Below are positions 49,401-60,415 of a stretch of DNA of 64,000 nt, in pieces. The stretch is from Tubulanus polymorphus (Eukaryota; Nemertea; Palaeonemertea; Tubulaniformes; Tubulanidae), in NCBI RefSeq assembly GCF_964204645.1, contig NC_134025.1, positions 806,001 to 870,000 on the forward strand, written 5' to 3'. The notes beneath the pieces are model-generated. The model had not been told where the DNA came from. It searched no databases and was given only the letters and a program-made list of their open reading frames with translations. Within the stretch, counting starts at the first letter, position 1; each line of letters begins with the position of its first letter. The position numbers and the translations under genes were made by a program.

Positions 49401-52400
49401 ATGCAAATTCTACTATTTGAATATCTATATACTTATCAAATTCAATATTTTAGATCCAAAAGCTGTAACCTTGACAACGACAGTGACGTCTATAGTTTCC
49501 GATACAGCGACATCTATACCTTTAAATCTAGTGATCGATAACGATGCTGTAAGTGGTAATGATATAGTAGCATCGACCGCCGCTCATTTCGCATTGGAAG
49601 CGTTCTTCTCGACGGATAACAGCGGGTCCAACTTACTGGGTACTACACCTTACCCTGTGACAGTACCGGCACAAAACAGCAATACTGATGCGTTATTAGC
49701 TACAAACAGTACATCTATAACAGGCTCGGTAACAATGACTTTACCTTCCTCAAAGTGTAACCCGTTACACTATATCTGTATCCGACTACTACAAGGAGCT
49801 GACACTCAATATAAAGACGCTGATTTGACGAATAATGTCACGTGTTTTTCTATCGATTCATTCAAAGGATGTAAACCAGGTAAAATAGTAATAAAACTAA
49901 TGAAAGATATGAATTCGCAACACCTGACTGATCACCACGGCTAAATTATCAACTCTCTGACCAGACGACTCTACCACCACGACTGGTCTGTGGTCTAGTG
50001 CTTAGCACGCTTGGCCAGCACCCTCGAGGATGAAGGTTCAAGTCCTGCTAGGGTTATGGTTATTTAGGCCATTTTTATTGTAGTAGTAATTCACCTCCTT
50101 GGTTTAGGGTTACCTACAGCAGATGATGGTTGATCTAATAATTAATTGCCCCTAAGATACCTTTTTCGTCGTTTCTTCGTCGTTCCATCAGGTTTCTTTC
50201 TAATCGTCAGTTTCATAGTAAGACTAATGTAATTACAGATCCAGTATTGACTGCTTTTTCAATCTCTCCAACACCTCCAACCACCACCTACGTGTCAGAT
50301 GTAAACAGCAATTCTGATATTAGCGTTACTATCGGTAACGCGGCAACAGGGGGCGCTGCTTCAAATATCGTCAGCGATTCCGTTAAAATCAACTTCGTAA
50401 TAGACGTACGTAGATGTCATGTATCAAAACATTTTAAACTAATTCATAATTGCTTTATTGATTTTCAGTTTTTCGCTTATTTCAGGTGATCTTATCCGAT
50501 ACCGATTTTAATGTAACCGCAGCAACCGTATCACAAACATGTACAACATCTCTAACGTCTTTAACTGATGCATTAAACGCCGGAGCTACTGTTACAAAAA
50601 CCGGTACAACTTCTATTAATATACCCAGTTCTAAATGCAAACAGATACAGGTAAAATAGCGGTCCACATTTCATAATGTTTTGTACGATGATGTAAGGTT
50701 GTCTGAATTTTCTGACGCGTTTGAATATTTTGTTATATATATATATTCAGTTCGCCTGCGCTCATGTTAAAGCAGGTTCAACGGCTTCTTACACCGATGA
50801 AAACCCGAATAATAACTACTATTGTGTGGATATTGTAGCGAAAAAATCATGTGAACCAGGTAATTTATAGCTCCAATAATGAATCCAGCCGCTCGTCGCT
50901 TACTTCCCCGATGTTGTGTGGTCCGGTTTCTCACCACGACATTCGTCTGGTAGCCACGACAACCGTCCGGTAGCCACGACATCCGCCTGGTAGCCACGAC
51001 ATCCGTCCGGTAGCCACGACATCCGCCTGGTAGCCACGACATCCGTTCCGTGATCCAGCATAATCATCGGGAAGGCTTTCGTTGCACATAAACATGTTCA
51101 GAAGATAATTGATTGAATAGACATAAGAATTAAAACAAATGAATAATATTTGAAAAACGAAGGGTTTAAATAAAACCAATATGTATTTGATACTTTTACA
51201 GATTTGGAAGTAACTTCAGTAACTCCATCACTTCCCACTACCAAAATAAACGATCAAAATGCTAAAGAATTATCACTTTCAATCGGGATCACTAACGCTG
51301 CAGCCGTATCCGCTACTGACGGCAACAATATTCTCATTGCCATAGCACCAGCGTTCAATTATGACGTCATAGCTTTCTTTTCGAATAACGCGGATCCTAC
51401 GTAAGTTTATACCGCCGGAAATATACTAGGTCATCTGCATCAATCATTCTTATAATTATGATCTAATGTTTATTGTTTCTAAATTGTACAGAGCGAACAC
51501 TCTGGGAGAACCGAACATTACATCGATAACTTACACAACAGTAGCGGATAGACGCGCCGGATTGACACCAGGTGGCGCTGCGACGATTAATGGCGCCAAA
51601 TTCAGTACGACAATACCCGCGGCAAAATGCGCGAGCTTCGATTACGTATGCGTATACGTCATAAGATCTACTTCCGGTCAGTGGAGAGATTCAAACTACA
51701 CGAATAACGTCAAATGTGGTGACGTCACGGCGCTTAAAGATTGCGCCCCTGGTAAATAGCATTATATCCACACGGGAAACTATTGAAATGTATTTTAGAT
51801 TCAAAGTTTTCGCTTCTTGTTTCTCGCTAAATTGTGTGTAAAATTGTAAAACGTGTATTAATTACATTAGTTACAATATTACATTGAAACCGAATAGAGA
51901 TGATTTTGGGGAAAGAAGGATCAACAACAGCAAACTGAAAATAATGTACATTATCAATGTTTAAAAATGTTCAATTTTAATCATAGTATTTTTGAACGTG
52001 CCAAAGACTCATGCATTTAAAGAACAGCCGTGTACGAATACGGGAGATGTTGTATTCAATATATCAGCTGTTGATGGTAATAACGATGTATTGACATATT
52101 CAATACAAACCGCCGGATCACCGTTTTCAACAACAGGTAAAAATATAGAATTCATTAAACATCAGGGTCCAGTTCCACAGTTGTGAGTTAAGATTTTACC
52201 CTGGGTTGAAACATTAAAAATGAACTAACTTTAACTCAGAGTTAACTCTAACTCACAACTGTGGAACTGGGTCCAGGGGCCGGATGCACATTCATAGCTT
52301 AGACCAGTCTGAGACCAAATTAGTTATCTAGCCTATCTGACAACTTAAGACCAGTCTTAATATTCAAGACCACCTTTGGACTTAGGTCACGACTGTGCAA

Positions 52401-55400
52401 AAGACCCCAGGTTCCACAGTTTGACTCAAAATCCGTCCTTTTCAATGTTTTAAGTCTGGATGGAGTCAAATACAAGAACTGTGGAACCTGGTCCACGATC
52501 CATCTCGATTAGTCACTACAGTGTCGGCTCAATCTATTCTGTTTTTAGGTTCTAAAATAATTCTGTCGTCATTGGTCGATTTTGAGACTGGTCCAAACAA
52601 TCGACCAATCACCGTTCGAGTTACGGATGGAACGACACCTATCGACGGAACCGTAACTTTCACTATTGACGACTGTAACGAGGTTCCGGTGGTAGCCAAT
52701 CAGACTGCTTCATGGGATGAAAATAAACTGGGTTTAATTCCGAGCCCGGCGATGACGGCGACTAACCCGGAATCAGTGGCCGGACAAACTGTACAGTTTA
52801 GTATCAATTCAACAAATCCAGTTACAACAGGATTAGTTACAATCGATCCAAATACAGGTAGAATCCTCCTCAAAATCCTCACATAAAATATACTCCAAAA
52901 AGACTTCAGGTTACTCTTCGTATTTCAGGGATAGTAACAGTGCTGCCACCTGGGTTAGATTATGAAACTAGTAGTGTATACACGCTGACAGTGTATGCTA
53001 CAGATAACGGTCTTCCATCGATGACTGGTATCGGATATTTCACTATAAATGTCGCTGATAAACCCGATTCTGTAGTTATACATAATTTAGACGATACTGT
53101 ATCTGTATTCGAGAATGTGACGACAGGGGGCGCACTGTTCGTTGTGAATGCTACGGATCCTGATGGTGATACGGTTTCATTTTTACTCTCAGCTTCTCCT
53201 GACGATGGTAAATTCTCGATTGATTCAGCCACAGGTTCGTATAATCCCTCTAGACCCCCGTTTCGCATCCGTCAGGTGCGGTGGATTAATCTTAACGGAT
53301 CCCTGAACGAATAACCATAGCCAACGCAACAACATCAACGAAATCATTCTTTCAAACCCGATTGATAATTCTTCATAATCTCGAATCCTTTGTTTAATGC
53401 ACATGTAATTTGCATTAGTATAGGTGAAATTGGCTATAAAGCTATTCAACAAAGTACCCCGCTTCAAAACTCGTTTTAACCAACCATTTCGAAGTGTGGG
53501 ACTCTGATAGAAATTGTTTGTTGTTCATTTGGTCTCTATGATAATAACGAATTCAGAGTTAAAGCATCTTATTCATCAGATAGATGTATTTTGTATTTGT
53601 TTATAGGTGAAATCAGTTATAAAGCGGTTCCACTGTTTAACTATGAACGGATACCTCAGTATAAACTAACAGTAATGGCTAAAGATGGCACGACGACCGG
53701 AACAGTTCGTACATTAACATTGAATATAATAGATACCCCAGAACCTCCTAGATTCATCAACCTACCCGCTACTATAACAATACCAGAAAATAGAATCAAC
53801 ATCGCTGATTACTATACAGTATGTATTTACAATCCTGTTCTATCAACATGAGAGATATACGTGTATTTTTCATACGAATTATTACTTTTTCATAAATATG
53901 GACTAATTTCGTGTTTTAGTTAAAGGCGCAAGATGATGAAGGGGACCCGATAACGTTCACCATTTCGAGCTGGTCCCCTAAAAACGGAGCGGACAAATTC
54001 AAACTTACAAGTATTGACATGAATCAGCCCTTGATTATATCCATCACCTGGGTGAACTTCGGTTATCTGAGTTAGTCGACTATTTGTCAACTAAGTGAAA
54101 CCGATTGTCAGTCAGTCGGAATTCTTATCCGAAAATAATGCATCTCAGGATTGAGCACGTTAGTTCGAACCTAATTCCAAGATGGCCGACACTATGGAAT
54201 GCGTTAAGAACGAACTATAGCGCGTTCGATTATCAGCTCCGACGAAATCCGAAGTTCACCATCAGTTTTCCGCCAAAATATCAAATCCCTGATTATGAAA
54301 ATTAAGTTAATTCTATCAATCAAAAGTTGGTTTCACTCCGCTTTCAATTGTTCCACAACGAATTGTTGCTGTATGATCTTGTTTTTTTAGATGCGGGTCA
54401 ATTGAGTTCGGTGCTGAACCCAGGCCTGAATTACGAAGCGAATCAAACGTACAAACTATCAGTGAATGCTTGTGACAATACTGGGTGCGACACTGGCAGT
54501 TTAACTATCGATCTGAAAGACGTCAATGAGTTCCCACAGTTCACTCCTGTCTCGTATAGATTCATACGAGTTGTTGAGGTATCTACAACAAACTCTTTAC
54601 ATTCATCTGTCAAACATTTATTTCATTTATTCTTGATATTTTTATACTACAAATTGTTTAAGGCAGTTAAAAACGCCAATGGCGCAGAAGCTGTCTGTTT
54701 TCCACTTTCCATACGTGGAAACTATGGCTATGACCGTCATAATGACAAAGACAAGTGTCCCCTGTGAAGTTTCTGGGTGTTTCAAGTATCATTAAATTCT
54801 AACGATTTGATAAGATAAAAAAAACCACTATACAAAGATTAAAAGAATTTAAAAACAAGAATTTATTTATTCAATCTAAATTATATAGAATACACGACGT
54901 TTATGGTCTCCTCAGATACCCCTGCTTTTAGTCTATATCTCACACATGACGATGATCTCTAGTGTGAGATCGAAACGTCGTGTATTCTATATATTTTAGA
55001 TTGAATGAATAAATTCTTGTTTTTAAATTCTTTTAATCTGTAGATAGTGGGTTTTTATCTTATTACCCGTTCACCACGTTTGAGTGTGTTTATCGTTCTC
55101 TAACGATTTGTTTATCGATTTACCGAGGCAGCGAGGATTCCACTTCTCAATATTACAGGCCATTTTATGAGAGCATTTCTTCACCTTTAGAGGGGCCTGG
55201 TACATGAGACTTTTGACCGCTCGTGAAAACCAGGTTTAAAGCGCTCTAAGCTAGCCTTATTCATCTAGCCGATCAAGCGTTATTTAAGCCCCATTATCAT
55301 CATTTTCATTGCTGTTATCATCAAAATCATTTATGATTAAGGAAACGGCTAATAAATCTTTATTGATTTAAACCGTTGAATTCTTGATTACGTAACTAAA

Positions 55401-58400
55401 AATGTGTGTATTTCTAGCCGTCCGTGAATATCAAACTGACATCAATCGATCCTGATCGATCGGATAAAGCCACGTACTCAGTCATGCCTGGTCCTTACTC
55501 CGGGTTCTTCTTCATAAATAAAACATCGAAAGAATTGTTCAGTTCGTCTTTGAATTATGAGAGCAAAACGTTACCGAATCACTTCTCAATAGGTAAATAA
55601 ATCTGTACCTCGATATACGAGATACGAGATACGATATATATATATATATACGAGATACGAGATACGACATATGAGTTTTTTTTCCATTAACAAATCAGTA
55701 TAATATGATATATTTAACATTCAGAATAGACATTGATAATGTATTGATATTAGATTAAGGACTGTACAACAGTAAACTTCATCTAGCAGTTTTTTATAAA
55801 GATATTTTTGTAAATCGCATCTTTAGAGAAACAGTAAATGTTAGTTTATAAAACCTTTTCTTATTGGTATCTAAAAAGAATAAGATTCATTTACTGTTCT
55901 TCTGAAGATGGGATTTAGATGACTTCCGAAATTATCAGGTACATAAACTTAGACAATGAGTATCATCTCGTGGTATTAATCATTGATAGATTAGTAATAT
56001 CTCCGTTAAGAAGTCGACTATTGTTTACGTATCATTTCAGATATAAAAGTCGAAGATAAAGGAAAATTATCATCAATTTTACGATGTTATTTTGAGATCG
56101 TGAATAAAAATGATGAAACGCCGAGATTCTTTCCAAACAGGATTTCGGTGACCATTAAAGAGAATGATTCTCCTGGTAAAAAACTGGCTACATTCAGAGC
56201 TTTCGATTTAGACATTGGTAAATAATAACCACTGACAAGTACGGTTGATAACTCGGGATCCAGTTCCACAGTGTCATAAGAAAATGTATTACGTTTTGCT
56301 TTTTTAGTGACACTGTGGAAATGGATCCTTCAACTCTGAAATTACTTAGTTTGCAACCATTGTTTAAGTGTAGAGTTGAATTTTATGTAAAAGCTGAATA
56401 ACTTTGCTTTATCAAGAAGTGTTACATTTTCTCACTTCTTATTCATCTATTTTTTGATAAGGAACATTTGGAACATTCGACATCAGAGTAGATCCGACCA
56501 GTTACGCATTTTCATATTTCGAAACTAAAACAATCGATACGCTTAAAAATGGTTTAAAAACCGTCGATCTCCTTCTCAAAACACCGCCAGATAAAGAGGT
56601 CTATAAAACTGGTCCACCGACTTTTAAGATACAAGGTATAGATTGCTGTATACCCGGTGTGGTTAACACAGGGGAGGCGACAGTAACAGTTACATTACAG
56701 AACGTCAATGATAATATACCAGTATTCAAACAAAGTCTTTACGATTGGGAAGTTTCATCTACGGCAGAAATAGACACAGTTATCGGACAAATAGAAGCTA
56801 CTGATGGTGACGTAGGTAAGAATCCGTTATATTTAAAATTATCTTCAACTGAATTCACACGATTCGAATCTTGTATATTCAACAAAAGATACAACGCGGC
56901 GGTTTTGGTTGTTTTCTAGCAGTTATCGCCAGGGGCTGCTTACATAGTCGACACTTAAGTCCAAAAGTGGTCTTAAACGTTAAGACTGCATTTATAAGTC
57001 GTTAGTTTGGCTATAGAACTAAGATGGTCTAATGCGAGTCTTAAGTCTAGTTCATGACCGTGGATTCAGTCCCATGATTAAGTATAAACTTAGAACAGTT
57101 AAAATTCGAATTAATCATCGAAAACCATTAAGCCTTATTTTTTCCTTTTCCTAAATTATTCGCATTATCTTTTGTTAATATATTTGCAGCATATTTTGAA
57201 GTAACGTACGAACTGTTGTATCCTAGTGGTGAATTTATTCTGGGTCCGATTAACGGAAGTGTTAGCACACTAACGACACCTATGTTAGTTTATCATGAAT
57301 ACTTACTATATGCTGTAGCTACGGATACTGACCCCAACTGGAAATTCACCTCATAGTAATGTATTTAATGTTTAATATTCTATCAGAATTCGCTTACAAA
57401 GTTTTACGTTTCTTAGAACTGTGGAACTGAGCACAGAAGTTTCTAAATGTTCAACGTCTTCAAAATGTAAAATAGAAATACGAATTTCGTCGAATTAATG
57501 ACTGTAGACTTAGAACTAATCCGAGCGTCGTATTTCATGAATTCAGCTTTACGACGATAAGAATTGATACGTTTAAAGAACAAGAAATACTGACTTCATG
57601 GCACACGAAACAGACTGAAAATTACTACAACAATCCTTCAAATCTACAGCAGTTCCTCTCAGAGGCGAGTGGACTATGTGCGCCCTGCAGAGCTAAACTA
57701 CATAACATCACTACAGACAGGTAGTCGTATAGATGACTACTCTTTCTGACAACTTTTATTGTTCTAAATAATGAGTATAATATATTATTTTTTGTATTTC
57801 AGTAACAACGACACAATTCTGAATCTATATTTCATAAAAGATTCGTCGTCTATGGACATCGGCAACATCGGCAAATCTAAAGAGTTTTTCAGAGCTGATT
57901 CTATCATCGATAAATATACTAGACCTAATACGGCTGGTATTCCACTGTCGTGGGTTTCAGATAAACCGATATTTACTAAGGACGGATTATTCAATATATC
58001 TAACACTTACAATATCACACCCGTCGAACCATATATCTGGTGGTTGGATAATATTATTGGTCACATACTAATAGGAACTTGTATGACATTATTATTAAGT
58101 TTGTTTCTGGGATTTATTATCGGGATTGGACTCTGCTGCAATCCGCGAGCAACTCCTATCAGGTGGGTCCATTACAAAATCAGTCACTATTTTCTTTTGC
58201 TCTGATGATGATATTTAGAAACTGTTATTCTTCAACTACGAGTACTTGGAACACACAAATCTGTGAACGAAAGACAATTTATTCAAAGTGTAAATTTGGA
58301 AATCAAAAGGTTTATCGACGCCACGAAGTTTCGGCTCTTACAAACAGTCATTATCTTGTTGTGGTTAACTGTTATTGTGTTTGTTTTGCTGACCTGACAT

Positions 58401-59219
58401 TCTAATTGTGGAATTTTACTAAAATCTGCAATTATGTTTATTACGAATGTCTCTTCGTTACAGGCTCGAGTTGGATTCAGCTATTTTTGACCTGCGTGAA
58501 ACTAGAGTTAGATCAACAACAGCAGCAGCAACAACAGCAGCAGCAACAGCAGCAAGATCAACAGCAACAGCAGCAGCAATATCATCAGCAACAGCAGCAA
58601 CAGCAACAGCGGCAAGATCAACAGCAACAGCAGCCAATATCAAAACTACTGCAATCATTAAAAAACAAAACAATATTGCACTGAATCACATCGCTTCATC
58701 ATCTAATACACCGTCAATATCTACACGTTCTTACAACGATTCGAACTCGGGACCTCCGACACGAGAAACAACACTTAGTAATGATGATATTATCGAGGAT
58801 GAGCCGCCGTCGACTCCGAAATCTACAACTAGAATAGCGAGAATTTACGATCAAGGTAAGCGAGGAGCAGAATGACTCAAATCAACCAAGAATAGTCCGT
58901 AGAAGGATTGAGAACAGATCATAGTTCTAAAACCGATCTAACAACTTAACACCAGTTTTGAAATTGATTTAAGACAACTTTTAGACTGAATTCACGATTG
59001 TTCATTATTGGGCCCTGATCATTACAGTTTTAGATAATAGATAAAGAATGAACGATATGAGACTAGGTCATTATGAATTATGTAAGATTTTGATGTTTTT
59101 AATGTTTTTAAGATGCTGGAAAACCGTATGATTTCAACACGGAAACAAACGAAAGGTCGTACGATTATAACTTCGATAATAAAGTGTCGCCATCAGCGAG
59201 AGATGTCAGAGACTGGTGA
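46419..59219 (+). CDS. Large single-pass receptor with cysteine repeats and cadherin repeats, paralogue B
   Basis: Twenty-five exons, all in phase: 46419-46491, 46984-47112, 47385-47509, 47812-48007, 48874-49311, 49454-49879, 50239-50405, 50486-50650, 50751-50859, 51202-51400, 51492-51751, 51987-52136, 52549-52857, 52929-53234, 53607-53818, 53920-54010, 54391-54578, 55418-55592, 56041-56217, 56462-56815, 57190-57355, 57547-57720, 57803-58162, 58464-58855, 59113-59219; about 1815 residues. Signal peptide MAHHRLHCWLILIGLFSTLM. Cysteine repeats span about 25-762, cadherin repeats about 763-1470 (VNDNIPVF, KDVNEFPQF), then the membrane-near domain, a helix near 1617-1641 (TCMTLLLSLFLGFIIGIGLC) and a tail of about 174 residues with an Ala/Thr run and IIEDEPPSTP. 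Two late exons have exactly the lengths of receptor A (166 and 174). An extra exon near 54660 is possible. Tandem paralogue of receptor A. Confidence 0.82.
46920..47112 (+). CDS. Alternative first exon of receptor B (candidate)
   Basis: The frame of exon 2 stays open upstream to an ATG at 46920, giving MTILCQRVHCLFALLGILLI, itself a good signal peptide, joined without splicing to LDYEVSVFTATMPANW. The acceptor at 46983 has a strong pyrimidine tract, so both a spliced form from 46419 and a start at 46920 are possible. Confidence 0.45.
49985..50055 (+). repeat. tRNA-derived SINE-like sequence in receptor B intron
   Basis: TGTGGTCTAGTGCTTAGCAC (box A-like) and GAAGGTTCAAGTCCTGCTA (box B-like) at tRNA spacing, between exons 6 and 7. 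Arms do not fold into a clean cloverleaf. Confidence 0.55.
50936..51047. repeat. 20-base minisatellite in receptor B intron
   Basis: About five to six units of the type CCGGTAGCCACGACATCCGT / CCTGGTAGCCACGACATCCG between exons 9 and 10. Confidence 0.93.
52163..52494. repeat. Cluster of three abutting palindromic elements
   Basis: Three inverted-repeat elements lie end to end in one intron of receptor B: 52163-52276 (CAGGGTCCAGTTCCACAGTT ... AACTGTGGAACTGGGTCC), 52273-52410 (GGCCGGTT family in reverse, CCAGGGGCCGGATGCACA ... GCAAAAGACCCC) and 52406-52494 (CCCCAGGTTCCACAGTTTGA ... GAACTGTGGAACCTGGTCC). Confidence 0.9.
53418..53464 (+). pseudogene. Relic duplicate of a receptor B exon start
   Basis: TATAGGTGAAATTGGCTATAAAG echoes the acceptor and first codons of the exon at 53607 (TATAGGTGAAATCAGTTATAAAG). 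Similarity ends after about 35 bases and no donor follows, so it is a broken partial copy in the intron. Confidence 0.5.
54826..55050. mobile_element. Foldback element in receptor B intron
   Basis: Arms of about 80 bases are inverted: CCACTATACAAAGATTAAAAG on the left and TTTTAATCTGTAGATAGTGG on the right, continuing through TAGAATACACGACGTTT and AAACGTCGTGTATTCTA. A second small hairpin (TCTCACACATGA ... TAGTGTGAGA) sits in the loop. Confidence 0.85.
56256..56328. repeat. Small palindromic element in receptor B intron
   Basis: GGATCCAGTTCCACAGTGTCA and TGACACTGTGGAAATGGATCC are inverted; about 73 bases. Ends resemble the elements at 52163 and 52406. Confidence 0.8.
56929..57073. repeat. Diverged palindromic element (GGCCGGTT family)
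   Basis: From CCAGGGGCTGCTTACATAGT to GTGGATTCAGTCCC, with GGTCTTAAACGTTAAGACTG and core GTTTGGCTATAGAACTAAGA, in a receptor B intron. Confidence 0.8.
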
Positions 59220-59548
59220 TACCTATGTATCAGAGACTGATGATACGTATGTATCAGAGACTGGTGATACGTAGCCTATGTATCAGAGACTGATGATACG
59301 TATGTATCAGAGACTGATGATACGTATGTATCAGAGACTGATGATACCTATGTATCAGAGACTGATGATACCTATGTATCAGAGACTGATGATACCTATG
59401 TATCAGAGACTGATGATAGTATGTATCAGAGACTGATGATACCCATGTATCAGAGACTGGTGATACGTAGCCTATGTATCAGAGACTGGTGATACCTATG
59501 TATCAGAGACTGATGATACGTAGCCTATGTATCAGAGACTGGTGATAT
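59205..59548. repeat. Minisatellite seeded on the receptor B stop codon
   Basis: About 15 units of 21-24 bases (TATGTATCAGAGACTGATGATACG and variants). The first unit overlaps the last codons and stop of the gene (GTCAGAGACTGGTGATACC), so the array fills the start of the 3' UTR. AATAAA follows at about 59605. Confidence 0.93.
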
Positions 59549-60415
59549 TGATGTACTGAACAATCCGCCATATTACATGCATTGCTTGTTTTATGTTTTC
59601 ATTGAATAAAATTGTTAGTTTTATTTCGTTACGCCTTGTTTCAGTTAGTGTAAATGGATGGTCTTTAAAATATTCGAATCTCACCCCGAAGATACACATT
59701 TTATACAAACTTTGTATCGCCGTGTTAATCCACTGTGCTGCATGAATAGCATTCAACAAGATCAGTTGAGTAACATTTCTGAGGATTTCAGTAATATTTA
59801 TTCATTTTTTGCATATATTTATTATAAGTATTTATCTAACCATAAAATTTACTTAACAGAATTAGTTAATTTATATAAAGTATACAGATATATTAAATTT
59901 GAATCTTTAAAATTATAATTCTTTGGGAAATCTGATTTCGATAAATATATATTATATATCATTAATAAAACTTTCTTTTTATCGTAAAATATGGAATAGA
60001 ATTTACAGGGATAGAAGAAAAATCAAACAACGGATGAAAGATGTAAATATGTACGGATAAATGAGAGGATATACAGCGAAACCTCGTTTCAGCGAACTTC
60101 ACTGGACCACAATATATGTCCGATAGTTCGTTATATCGATTTTGAAATTAATTAAATTTTCTTACTTGGGACGAAATTCTATGTTTGTTGTATCCGATGA
60201 ATCGTTGTATCCGAGTTCGTTATAACGAGGTTACACTTAACGCGCGTTTACTCAGAGTAGAGAATTGATTATAACCAACTTTATACAAATTCAAAAGTTT
60301 AAAAACGAAATCTATTCATCGGCGGTTACAAATATAGATGCTACGTTTTGAACTGTCGGTAGATATCATCGTTACGAGTGACGTATTTCTTACCATATTC
60401 CCTCCTCGCGTGAAA
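59220..60415. other. 3' UTR of receptor B and spacer
   Basis: Holds the minisatellite, AT-rich sequence, and a MITE at 60072-60238. The open frame at 59658-59918 is AT-driven and has no support. Confidence 0.6.
60072..60238. mobile_element. pogo/Tigger-type MITE
   Basis: Left end TACAGCGAAACCTCGTTTCA and right end CGTTATAACGAGGTTACACT are inverted and carry the GAAACCTCGTTATAACG wording of pogo/Tigger ends. No coding frame inside. Confidence 0.7.

Noticed and set aside
54650-54767. Extra exon of receptor B (frame reading NGAEAVCFPLSIRGNYG)
   Set aside because: Neighbouring exons join in phase without it, and no donor was found that fits phase with a good consensus. It stays possible and would need RNA evidence.
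58406-58684. Polyglutamine protein on the plus strand
   Set aside because: It is the wrong frame of receptor B exon 24; the spliced frame that preserves the downstream coding sequence reads Ala/Thr.
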